A stretch of 13,416 nt of DNA from Candidatus Aenigmatarchaeota archaeon (GCA_030620695.1 JAUXEA010000007.1:1-13416), one strand, 5' to 3'; positions 6,981-13,416 are shown, counted from the first letter of the stretch. Numbers and translations are program-made. The notes: a model not told the origin generated them from the letters alone.

Positions 6981-8102
6981 TTATTTTACTGTGACTGATT
7001 TTGCAAGGTTCCTTGGTTTGTCAGGATTATTTCCTCTTGCAACAGCAAGATAATAAGCAAGTAATTGTAAGGGAATAACTGTGAGCAGAGGATAAAAAAT
7101 TTCCTCTATTTTCGGAATTTTCAGCCAGGAATCAAAAATCTCATTTTTTTCATCGGAAACACCAATAATAAAACCACCTCTTGATTTTGCTTCCTGAACA
7201 TTGTTTAGAGTTTCTTCATAAGTGTAGTCTTTCGGGCAAATAGCTACAATGGGAATCCCTTCTTCAATTAAAGATAGAGTCCCATGTTTTAATTCTCCTG
7301 CAGGCATTCCCTCTGCATGAGCATAACTGATTTCTTTCAGCTTTATTGCCCCCTCTGCTGCAATTGCAAAATCAATCCCTCTTGCAATAAAATAGAAATC
7401 TTGGTGGTCTTTCAATTTTTCTGCAAGCTCCTTTAATAAACCACCATTCTGGGAAATTATTTCTTCAACTTTTTCTGAAACTTTTTTCAATTCAATTTTT
7501 ACTTCCTGAATTTTGTTTACTGTTGCAAAGGCGAGAAGATATAAAACAGCCAACTGCCCTGTAAATGCTTTTGTTGAAGCAACTGCAATTTCAGGTCCGC
7601 AGTTCAGGAAAAATGTCTGGTCAGAAATCCTGTCCAGAGAAGAATTCTCAACATTGGTTACTGCAACAATTTTTGCTCCGTTTTCTTTTGCTTTTTTAAC
7701 TCCTTCAAGAACATCTGCGGTTTCCCCGGATTGCGAGACTGCAATTATCAAAGTATCTTTGTCAACAGAATCAATAAAATACTGGAACTCGTGTGCCATT
7801 ATAACTTCTGAAAACTTTTTCGCGATTTTGGAAAACAAATACCTGCCAACTATTGCTGCATATCTTGCAGTCCCGCACGCAGTAAAAATAACATTTTTGG
7901 CCCTTAAAATTTCCATTGCGGTCTCAAGTAATTTCTGCTCGTCCTGTTCAGTTGCTTTTTTTATTGTCTCTGGCTGTTCAAGGATTTCCTTTAGCATATA
8001 ATGTTCTTCTTTTAATTCTTCCTCTTTTTCTTCAGACTTAACTTCCTCTGTTTTTTTGTTGATTTCTTTTCCTGTCTCAACATCAAAAAATTTTATTGTC
8101 AT
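6981..8102 (-). CDS. glmS: GlmS isomerase half (two SIS domains) as a separate gene
   Basis: This 373 aa protein is the C-terminal part of glutamine:fructose-6-phosphate aminotransferase. It uses ammonia to turn Fru-6-P into GlcN-6-P. HYMLKEILEQP (34-44) is the usual beginning of the isomerase domain. GTARYAA (77-83), SQSGETAD (123-130) and ASTKAFT (175-181) mark SIS domain 1. KLKEISYAHAEG (254-265), LKHG (271-274) and the terminal DKPRNLAKSVTVK mark SIS domain 2 and the C-terminal loop. Residues 1-12 (TIKFFDVETGK) correspond to the last strand of the linker that in fused GlmS follows the glutaminase domain, so nothing essential is missing. A Glu/Lys-rich stretch (12-33) fills the linker. Its start overlaps the preceding small gene by 20 bases. 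It must pair with the separate glutaminase or use free ammonia. Confidence 0.93.
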   Translation of the reverse strand: MTIKFFDVETGKEINKKTEEVKSEEKEEELKEEHYMLKEILEQPETIKKATEQDEQKLLETAMEILRAKNVIFTACGTARYAAIVGRYLFSKIAKKFSEVIMAHEFQYFIDSVDKDTLIIAVSQSGETADVLEGVKKAKENGAKIVAVTNVENSSLDRISDQTFFLNCGPEIAVASTKAFTGQLAVLYLLAFATVNKIQEVKIELKKVSEKVEEIISQNGGLLKELAEKLKDHQDFYFIARGIDFAIAAEGAIKLKEISYAHAEGMPAGELKHGTLSLIEEGIPIVAICPKDYTYEETLNNVQEAKSRGGFIIGVSDEKNEIFDSWLKIPKIEEIFYPLLTVIPLQLLAYYLAVARGNNPDKPRNLAKSVTVK

Positions 8103-8370
8103 ATTCTTCTTTTAAATCAGTAATTCCATTGCTAAAAGGTTCTCTGTCTTCTTCTAAAAGTTGATAATCTATTACAATAGGAGAAGTAAGATTTTCAGGA
8201 GGGTATTGAGAGATTCTTATATAGGATAAATAAGGACTTCCAAAAAATCCATTATGAGTTGGTACACCAAATAAATATCTTTTTCCCAAAAATTTTTCTA
8301 TATAATTTTTTAATACCTCTTCCAAAATTTTTTCATTAATCCTAATCTCACCTTCTACAAATCTTCCCAT
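8083..8370 (-). CDS. Unknown 95-97 aa protein lying inside split glmS
   Basis: I do not recognise this protein. From the ATG at 8370 it is 95 aa (MGRFVEGEIRINEKILEEV); a TTG at 8376 would add two residues and overlap the glutaminase stop. An N-terminal amphipathic helix (about 12-28) is followed by an aromatic, Gly/Pro-rich middle (RYLFGVPTHNGFFGSPYLSYIRI) that looks beta-stranded, then an acidic C-terminus. There are no cysteines, membrane segments or signal. It begins two bases after the glutaminase stop and its last 20 bases overlap the isomerase start in another frame, so co-transcription with both glmS halves is near certain. It could bridge or regulate the two GlmS polypeptides, or merely be an inserted gene; no residue pattern decides this. 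Confidence 0.7.
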   Translation of the reverse strand: MGRFVEGEIRINEKILEEVLKNYIEKFLGKRYLFGVPTHNGFFGSPYLSYIRISQYPPENLTSPIVIDYQLLEEDREPFSNGITDLKEEYDNKIF

Positions 8371-8372
8371 TT

Positions 8373-9020
8373 TCAATTTAAAACAACCAGTTCATTATCA
8401 TCCAAAAAAACAACCTTGTTTGTCTCCTCTACAAATGCTCTTGAATCTGATGCAATAAAATATTCATCTTTATCAGAATTGTTTTTTATACCTACAATCA
8501 AAGGTGAACCGTTTTTCACACCTACTAATCCCTCAAAATCCTGGTGTAAAGCAACAACAGCATTTCTGCCTTTTAGTTTTAGGAAGGCTCTCCTGACTGC
8601 TTCCGGGAACTCATATTCAGAAAATTCTTCAATAAGATGACAGATTATTTCTGTGTCTGTTTCTGATTTAAATTTATGTCCCTTACTTAACAAATTTGCT
8701 TTCAGTTCCTGAAAATTTTCTACAATTCCATTGTGCACAATTACAATTTTATTATCTTCTGTGGTGTGGGGGTGTGCATTCTCTTTTGAAACTTTGCCTG
8801 TAGTTGCCCACCTTGAATGTGAAATCCCGCAATTACTCTCAACATCTGAAAATTCTTCTACCTGTTCAAAGTCTCCAACATCTTTAATAACTTCAATTTT
8901 GTGTTTATTTTTCAAACCGAAACCCCAGGAATCATAACCCCTGTAATTTAATTTTCTTAAACCTTTCTGCAAAACAAGTGCTGCTTCCTTGTTTCCAAGA
9001 TAACCAATTATACCACACAT
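8373..9020 (-). CDS. glmS: GlmS glutaminase half (class II amidotransferase domain) as a separate gene
   Basis: This 215 aa Ntn-type glutaminase domain hydrolyses glutamine to supply ammonia for glucosamine-6-phosphate synthesis. MCGIIGYLG places the nucleophile Cys2 right after the initiator Met. RGYDSWG (27-33), HSRWATTG (68-75), HPHT (83-86), HNGIVENF (96-103) and the glutamine-binding ETDTE (120-124) are all intact. RGYDSWG replaces the usual RGYDSAG. The chain ends at FLDDNELVVLN with a TGA, precisely at the interdomain linker of fused GlmS. It is therefore a complete domain, not a random truncation. It shares a reading phase with the isomerase half, with 270 bases of another gene between. 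First gene of the hexosamine operon, with a well-spaced TATA box and a leaderless-type start. Confidence 0.93.
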   Translation of the reverse strand: MCGIIGYLGNKEAALVLQKGLRKLNYRGYDSWGFGLKNKHKIEVIKDVGDFEQVEEFSDVESNCGISHSRWATTGKVSKENAHPHTTEDNKIVIVHNGIVENFQELKANLLSKGHKFKSETDTEIICHLIEEFSEYEFPEAVRRAFLKLKGRNAVVALHQDFEGLVGVKNGSPLIVGIKNNSDKDEYFIASDSRAFVEETNKVVFLDDNELVVLN

Positions 9021-9040
9021 ATATTTAATAATGTAATAAG

Positions 9041-9050
9041 CTTTAAATAG
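9041..9050 (-). promoter_or_regulatory. TATA box of hexosamine operon
   Basis: The minus strand reads CTATTTAAAG, centred about 25 bases upstream of the ATG at 9020. That distance places the transcription start at or next to the start codon, which implies a leaderless mRNA. No Shine-Dalgarno sequence is present. Confidence 0.6.
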
Positions 9051-9053
9051 ATT

Positions 9054-9084
9054 AGTATTACCCAGTATTACTATTCAAATACTG
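9054..9084. repeat. AGTATT half-site cluster upstream of hexosamine operon promoter
   Basis: AGTATTAC occurs twice with a 10-base period (9054-9061 and 9064-9071, plus strand). CAGTATT (9063-9069) is followed after eight bases by its perfect inverse AATACTG (9078-9084). The cluster lies just upstream of the TATA box in the 80-base gap after polB, and no T-tract follows it on the polB strand. It looks more like a transcription-factor site than a terminator. Confidence 0.4.
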
Positions 9085-9100
9085 TTAAAGAGTCGACTAA

Positions 9101-11392
9101 TTAAAACCCTGCCAAATTACTCTGTTCCCCGATTAAGTCCTCTTTGCTGTATCCAAAAACGCTGAGAATCCTAATTGCTGCTGGAATCACCTGATTATTT
9201 ATATAATAGTCAGGGTCATAGTTTTCTGCATCTTCATACCATCTTGCTTTATCAGAAATTGTTTTCCCGTTTTTTGTAATTACATAACTTATAATCATCC
9301 GGCCCCCCACTTTTTCACCTTTTCTCTGCAAAGCCTGTGCAACTTTTACATGAGGCCCAACCAGCCCGTATTCTTCAGGTCTTTTTGTCAACTGCCTGTT
9401 TATTACCAGTTTGTCTTTTTCTATCTCTCCTTTTTTAATCTTCTTCACAACCTCCCTAACAAACTTCAGCGCTTTTTCTTTTTCCCCGTTCAGTGCAAGT
9501 TCCAGCACTTTCTCCTGTGTTTCTTTTGCAATCCTGCTCCAGTCCCCCCTCACAAATTCAAAACCCTTGATTTCCATGTTCCCTTTTTCATCAAGCAAAG
9601 CATATCTCTTTTTTGCCCCGCCTGCGGCAGACCCGACAAAAATCCCGCTCTTGTAAAAGCCCTCATATTCAAGCTCCATTATTCCGGGTAATCCTTTGTT
9701 AATTCCTTCAAGAAATTTTTTCACCTCTTTTATCTCACCAATCACCATTAGCGAATCGGTATCTCCATAAATAACCTTAAACCCCCCCTTCCCTGCTTTC
9801 TCAATTGTTTCTGTAATATATTTTCTCCCGAGAGCGGTTATTGATTCAGCACACTCTCTTGAATACCACCTTGCAGCAAAAAATCCAAGATACCCATAAG
9901 TTGCATTTGCCAGAGTTTTCAATGCCTGTTCATCAACGCCCTTTCCAAGATTTTTCTTTATCTCTGCTCTTCTTTTAATTAAATTCGCAACAACATCAAC
10001 AATAAAACCTTTTCTTTTTTTTGTAAATTTGTGTATTTTCCCGTCTATCTTTACTTCTATTTCCCCACTTTCATCCAGGGTGTCTGGAGAAATGTTGTGC
10101 GAAACCAGGATAGAAGGATACAGTGATTTAAAATCCAGCACATGAATATTGTTATAAAGCCCGGGGGTTGGCTTGTAAACATAAGCCCCAACATAAGTTT
10201 CTCTTCTTCTCTGTTCAAGTTCATTATCTGCTGGCCTGTTTTTTATAAAAATGCCTTTTTTAACAACTTCTCTCATTAAGTAACTTTCAACAAGCTGGCT
10301 GAACCCTCCTCTTGTTGTATCATACATGCTTACTCCAATCAGGTTTGAGAACCTGTATTCAAGGGGCAGAATCTTTTCCCCTATTAAATAGGTTATCCTG
10401 CAGTCCTGCAGGTTATACTTTAAAATATCATCTATTCTTGATACTTCATCAGAATCCCAGATGTCTTTTCCAAGGTTGTCTTCAAAAAGTTTTATGTCTG
10501 TTTTTCCTTCTCCAAGAAAAAACTTTGCAATATCATCAAGTTTGTTTGTTCTTGTTTTCACTTCGGCCATGAGGTGTTTTGTAATTATATTGTACAAGTC
10601 TATGTGCAGGCAGTTTTTAAAATTTGCTCTCGTCTTTGTAAGCAGGACAGGTGATTTTAATTTTAATTCTTCTGACCTGGTTTTTAAAAAAGGCATGTCA
10701 AAATTGTCCCCGTTGTATGAAATTAAAATATCATACTCATCAATCATTTTAAAAAATTCCCTTAACATTTCTTCTTCGTCTTTCACAACAATCGCTTCTT
10801 TTAGGTTGGAGGGTTTCCATGTGATAACTGATTTTTTATCTTTATTGTAAATCCCGATGCAGATGATTTTATTTTCCTTTGCGTTAAAAGTGGGGGCATA
10901 AGTCTCAATATCAAATGCGGCAACTTTCGGCTCATATGATTTCCCTTCCTGTTTTTCCAGTTTGTCGTTTTCAATTTTGTAAGGCGAAAAAAAGTTAAGT
11001 TGTTTGTCAAGACAGTATCTTTTCGCAAAGGGAATATCAAATTCTCTCTTGTGCAGAATTCCTTCAGTAGTCCGGACATTATCTTTCAATAGGGGGACAT
11101 CCCTCGGCAGGCAGCAGAAAATTTTAAGGACTTTCAGTTTCCGGTTCAGGTCAATTTTCTCAACAACTTCTGTTCTTTTTATTCTGACAATCTCCCCGTT
11201 ATGTTCTACTTCTAATTTCTCAATTCTCTTCTTTGTTTCTTCAATTTTATCCTGCTCCGGGATTGCATAAAAATAAGGTTCATAATTACTGTCCTCAAAG
11301 AGGGTTTTATTACCCTTCTCATCTCTCCCAAAAATTTTTATTATTGATTTTCCATTTAAAACTTCATAATCCACATGAACAGGGTAGAGCAT
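9101..11392 (-). CDS. polB: Replicative DNA polymerase, family B
   Basis: A 763 aa single-chain archaeal PolB with proofreading. Exonuclease motifs are intact: FDIET (D161, E163), YNGDNFD (N227, D232) and YNLQD (Y326, D330). Polymerase motif A is LDFKSLYPS (D420), motif B K-x3-N-x2-YG (K492, N496, Y499) and motif C YGDTDS (542-547); KKRYA (594-598) contacts the primer. Residues matching the Pyrococcus uracil-sensing pocket (Y9, P39, V99, F122) are present, so template-uracil stalling is likely. The C-terminal QSNLAGF resembles a PIP box for PCNA, with one terminal aromatic. Between motif A and motif B the chain is about 10 residues shorter than in Pfu/KOD-type enzymes. An AT-rich TATA-like stretch (about 11408-11419, minus) lies upstream. 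It stands alone, not in a replication cluster. Confidence 0.95.
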   Translation of the reverse strand: MLYPVHVDYEVLNGKSIIKIFGRDEKGNKTLFEDSNYEPYFYAIPEQDKIEETKKRIEKLEVEHNGEIVRIKRTEVVEKIDLNRKLKVLKIFCCLPRDVPLLKDNVRTTEGILHKREFDIPFAKRYCLDKQLNFFSPYKIENDKLEKQEGKSYEPKVAAFDIETYAPTFNAKENKIICIGIYNKDKKSVITWKPSNLKEAIVVKDEEEMLREFFKMIDEYDILISYNGDNFDMPFLKTRSEELKLKSPVLLTKTRANFKNCLHIDLYNIITKHLMAEVKTRTNKLDDIAKFFLGEGKTDIKLFEDNLGKDIWDSDEVSRIDDILKYNLQDCRITYLIGEKILPLEYRFSNLIGVSMYDTTRGGFSQLVESYLMREVVKKGIFIKNRPADNELEQRRRETYVGAYVYKPTPGLYNNIHVLDFKSLYPSILVSHNISPDTLDESGEIEVKIDGKIHKFTKKRKGFIVDVVANLIKRRAEIKKNLGKGVDEQALKTLANATYGYLGFFAARWYSRECAESITALGRKYITETIEKAGKGGFKVIYGDTDSLMVIGEIKEVKKFLEGINKGLPGIMELEYEGFYKSGIFVGSAAGGAKKRYALLDEKGNMEIKGFEFVRGDWSRIAKETQEKVLELALNGEKEKALKFVREVVKKIKKGEIEKDKLVINRQLTKRPEEYGLVGPHVKVAQALQRKGEKVGGRMIISYVITKNGKTISDKARWYEDAENYDPDYYINNQVIPAAIRILSVFGYSKEDLIGEQSNLAGF

Positions 11393-11416
11393 AAATTGAG
11401 TAAGAGATAATTTAAT

Positions 11417-11506
11417 TTATCCCCTCAACGGAATCTTCACTTTATTCAACTCATCAACATATTTTTTTAGTCTCAGGATTTCATTCCTGATTTCTTTTAA
11501 TTGGTT
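11417..11506 (-). pseudogene. Start-less 29-codon frame resembling a lost gene's C-terminus
   Basis: Between a TAG (11507-11509) and a TAA (11417-11419) the minus strand has an open frame of 29 codons without ATG. Its product is strongly heptad-like (I-R-N-E-I-L-R-L-K-K-Y-V-D-E-L) and ends KVKIPLRG, as a natural coiled-coil protein tail would. It overlaps the end of the 161 aa gene in a different frame. It may be the remnant of a gene whose 5' part was lost or replaced, or an alternative frameshifted C-terminus of the 161 aa protein. Confidence 0.35.
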
Positions 11507-11966
11507 CTAGACCTATCTTATATATACCAAGTTCAGCGAAATGAACCATCAAATCTAAATCTTTTTTATATTCTTCAAGAGTATAATTTCCTGCCCTATA
11601 TTTCGGCTTCATTAGTCTTAGATAATAATTAACTACTGCTATTGATCCTGTTAAAGGCCCCTCAAGTTTTTCAGGAATTCCAAAATCCCATAAAGGTCTA
11701 GATGATTCTGGTGGTATCTTTATAAACTCTTTCCCCTCAGGAGTCTTAAGAAGATCATAAGAGTTCATAAATGCAATCATTGCCAACTGTTCCTGAATTT
11801 CTGTTTCTTTATCTAGCTTGAATGATTTAAAGGGTGCTGCCCCTTCTTTACTTAAAATTTCAACTTCCTGCCCTAAATTTTTAATCTCTCTATCAGTAAA
11901 ATATTCAGTATCTCCACCAATCAAACCAATAAAATCAGTTAGATTAGAGGGTCTTCTATATTCCAT
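11481..11966 (-). CDS. Hypothetical 161 aa protein
   Basis: I do not recognise this soluble protein. It starts MEYRRPSNLTDFIGLIGG, has an acidic middle, a central helix rich in hydrophobics (QEQLAMIAFMNSYDLL, 58-73), a proline-rich turn (IPPESSRPLWDFGIPEK, 84-100) and a C-terminal helical segment (TLEEYKKDLDLMVHFAEL, 129-146). There is no signal, membrane helix, Cys cluster or evident catalytic motif. It stands 88 bases upstream of polB on the same strand and is divergent from the radical SAM gene. Its codon use is ordinary here (all seven Arg are AGA/AGG). The 3' end overlaps an older-looking open frame, so its true C-terminus is uncertain. Confidence 0.6.
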   Translation of the reverse strand: MEYRRPSNLTDFIGLIGGDTEYFTDREIKNLGQEVEILSKEGAAPFKSFKLDKETEIQEQLAMIAFMNSYDLLKTPEGKEFIKIPPESSRPLWDFGIPEKLEGPLTGSIAVVNYYLRLMKPKYRAGNYTLEEYKKDLDLMVHFAELGIYKIGLEPIKRNQE

Positions 11967-11980
11967 AAATAAACATAAAA

Positions 11981-11990
11981 ACTTAAATAC
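11981..11990 (-). promoter_or_regulatory. TATA-box candidate for the 161 aa gene
   Basis: Minus-strand GTATTTAAGT lies 14 bases before the ATG at 11966. The element and following T-rich leader closely resemble those before the winged-helix gene at 3655, including the unusually short spacing. Confidence 0.35.
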
Positions 11991-12056
11991 TTAATAGTAA
12001 GAGTTATAGGTTTATTCCATCCTGCCAGATAAACAAATTTGCACATTTTATATATT

Positions 12057-12089
12057 TTTAAAAGGTATAAAATTTAAAAGGTATAAAAT
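12057..12089 (+). repeat. 16-bp tandem repeat in the radical SAM gene promoter
   Basis: TTTAAAAGGTATAAAAT occurs twice, at 12057-12073 and 12073-12089, sharing one T (period 16). It ends two bases before the ATG at 12092. Each copy contains TATAAAA. The first (12066-12072) is placed about 23 bases before the ATG and could be the TATA box of a leaderless transcript. The AAAGG of the second copy (12077-12081) could act as a weak ribosome-binding site. Confidence 0.5.
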
Positions 12090-12091
12090 AA

Positions 12092-13416
12092 ATGTACAAG
12101 CAGAAACTTCCGAAGAAGACTTTTTCTCTGTGCCCGGAATGTGTTAAAAGAATCCCTGCAAGGGTTTTTGAAAAGAATGGAGAAGTTTGGATAGAAAAAA
12201 CCTGCCCAGAACACGGGAAATTCAAGGAAATTTATTTCGGAGATGCAGAAATGTATAACAAATTCAGAAAATTTGGTTATGATGGGAGAGGAGTTTTAAA
12301 TCCAAACACAAAGTCAACAAATAACTGCCCTTTTGATTGTGGTCTTTGTGACAATCATAAGTCTCATACTTGTTTAGCGAATATTAGTGTTACCAATAGA
12401 TGTGATCTCCGGTGTTGGTATTGTTTTTATTTTGCCAAAGAAGGAGGAAATGTTTATGAACCAAGTTTGGAACAAATCAGGGAAATGTTAAGAGTTGGTA
12501 GAGCAGAAAAACCCATTTCCCCCAAAGCAATCCAGTTAACCGGAGGCAATCCTGAGTTAAGACCAGACTTAATAAATATTATCAAAATTTGCAAGAAAGA
12601 AGGATATGACCATGTGCAATTAAATACGCAGGGAACACACCGACTTTACAAGGACTTAAAATTTGCAAAAGATATAAAAAAAGCAGGAGTAAACACAATT
12701 TACTTAAGTTTTGACGGGGTCTCAAAAAAAGCAAACCCAAAAAATCACTGGGAAGTTCCCTACATTTTTGAGAATTTCAGAAAAGCAAACTTGGGAACTG
12801 TTCTTGTTCCGACTGTAATTAAAGGAATAAATGACCATGAAGTTGGCTCAATGATAAACTTTGCTCTAAATAATCTAGGTATGGTGAGAGGAGTAAATTT
12901 CCAGCCAGTTTCCCTAGTTGGAAGAATGCCAAGAAATGAAAGAGAAAAACAAAGAATTACAATCCCGGAAGTAATTAAGAATTTAGAAGAACAAACTAAT
13001 GGAGTTATCTTAAAAGAAGATTTTTATCCTGTTCCTGTTGTCAGACCAATAACGAGATTTGTTGAAATGATAACCGGAAAACCACAATATTCTCTAAGTT
13101 GCCACTTCGCCTGTGGGGCGGCGACTTACTTATTTCTTGACGGAAATAAAGTAATTCCAATAACAAGATTTGTGGATGTTGAAGGTTTTTTTGAGTATCT
13201 GGATAAAAAATCAGATGAACTTGAAAACAGGAAAAATAAATATATAGTTGCTTCAAAAATTCTTATTAATTTAAGAAAATTCATTGATAAGAAGAAGGAG
13301 CCAAAAGACCTGAATTTTTATAAATTACTTTTTAATGCATTGGTTAAACACAACTACAAAGCACTGGGAGAGATTCACCATAGAAGTCTGTTTATTGGAA
13401 TGATGCATTTTCAGGA
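12092..13416 (+). CDS. Radical SAM protein of MJ0619/tetraether lipid synthase-like family, 3' end outside window
   Basis: The frame is open from ATG 12092 to the window end (441 codons), so the C-terminus is missing. Three Cys clusters occur in order. LCPEC (14, 17) with TCPEHG (C38) resembles the N-terminal rubredoxin-like iron site. CPFDCGLC with C94 (79, 83, 86, 94) suits an auxiliary Fe-S cluster. CDLRCWYC (104, 108, 111) is the CX3CX2C radical SAM motif. C337 and C341 may ligate another cluster, and LVPTVIKGINDHEVG and VNFQPVS are family signatures. In this family, characterised tetraether synthase joins archaeol tails to make membrane-spanning lipids. That role is possible here but not proven, since the family has other branches. 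The SAM-binding GGEP is GGNP (151-154), an unusual change. The gene is divergent from the 161 aa gene. Confidence 0.82.
   Translation, partial: MYKQKLPKKTFSLCPECVKRIPARVFEKNGEVWIEKTCPEHGKFKEIYFGDAEMYNKFRKFGYDGRGVLNPNTKSTNNCPFDCGLCDNHKSHTCLANISVTNRCDLRCWYCFYFAKEGGNVYEPSLEQIREMLRVGRAEKPISPKAIQLTGGNPELRPDLINIIKICKKEGYDHVQLNTQGTHRLYKDLKFAKDIKKAGVNTIYLSFDGVSKKANPKNHWEVPYIFENFRKANLGTVLVPTVIKGINDHEVGSMINFALNNLGMVRGVNFQPVSLVGRMPRNEREKQRITIPEVIKNLEEQTNGVILKEDFYPVPVVRPITRFVEMITGKPQYSLSCHFACGAATYLFLDGNKVIPITRFVDVEGFFEYLDKKSDELENRKNKYIVASKILINLRKFIDKKKEPKDLNFYKLLFNALVKHNYKALGEIHHRSLFIGMMHFQ

Noticed and set aside
8103..8375. The segment between the glmS halves as an intein or a read-through insert
   Set aside because: The glmS reading frame across the segment contains several stops (TGA, TAG, TAA), the inserted protein is in another frame, and no splicing-type motifs are present.
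8110..8383. 8-bp inverted repeat TTTTAAAT (8110-8117) / ATTTAAAA (8376-8383) flanking the gene inside glmS, as if terminal repeats of a mobile element
   Set aside because: The core TTTAAA is itself palindromic and common in this AT-rich DNA. The match does not extend, and no convincing target-site duplication was found.
9054..9084. The AGTATT inverted repeat as the polB terminator hairpin
   Set aside because: No T-tract follows on the polB strand, and the extra direct repeat points to a protein-binding site instead.
9350..9691. Open frames of 80-130 codons on the plus strand within polB (also around 10312-10850 and 11004-11270)
   Set aside because: They lie antisense to a fully conserved polymerase gene, are low-complexity Ser/Phe/Leu-rich, and have no promoter or start signal of their own.
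13041..13256. 71-codon minus-strand ORF
   Set aside because: It is antisense to the conserved radical SAM gene, whose frame is open throughout and matches family motifs there.
1..13416. CRISPR array, tRNA or rRNA genes, insertion sequences
   Set aside because: No regularly spaced repeats, cloverleaf-like conserved blocks (such as GGTTCGAATCC) or transposase motifs were found on either strand.

Overview
The window reads as AT-rich archaeal chromosome, probably from an uncultivated DPANN-like or euryarchaeal lineage. The evidence is a family B DNA polymerase with the archaeal uracil-sensing residues, an archaeal-type ribosomal protein uL6, a radical SAM protein of the MJ0619/COG1964 family to which tetraether lipid synthase belongs, a two-domain archaeal GlmU, TATTTAAAG-type TATA boxes close to start codons, and few Shine-Dalgarno sequences. 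I cannot place the lineage more precisely from sequence alone.

Layout: 2-673 (+) is the 3' part of a PD-(D/E)XK nuclease-like gene that enters from outside the window. 828-2249 (+) encodes an exported HExxH metallopeptidase rich in N-glycosylation sequons; its 3' end overlaps the convergent gene for uL6 (2218-2760, -). A pair of small minus-strand genes follows, a CxxC/CxxC zinc-ribbon protein and a winged-helix-like protein (2833-3655). A family 2 glycosyltransferase (3781-4434, +) is transcribed divergently from them.

The centre (4462-9020, -) is one compact operon encoding the whole route from fructose-6-phosphate to UDP-GlcNAc: glutaminase domain of GlmS, a 95-97 aa unknown protein, isomerase domain of GlmS, phosphohexomutase (GlmM role), and bifunctional GlmU. 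The striking point is that glmS, normally one gene, is cut at its interdomain linker by an unrelated small gene. The operon has a well-placed TATA box and, upstream of it, a cluster of AGTATT half-sites. UDP-GlcNAc, the glycosyltransferase and the sequon-rich exported protein would fit together in protein or envelope glycosylation; this link is inference.

9101-11392 (-) is DNA polymerase B with intact exonuclease and polymerase motifs but a shortened fingers hairpin. 11481-11966 (-) is an unrecognised small gene whose 3' end overlaps a 29-codon start-less reading frame resembling the tail of a lost gene. 12092-13416 (+) is the radical SAM protein, cut off by the window end, preceded by a 16-bp tandem repeat and carrying GGNP where the family has GGEP.

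No rRNA, tRNA, CRISPR array, IS element or phage gene was seen. No gene-free stretch exceeds about 155 bases.
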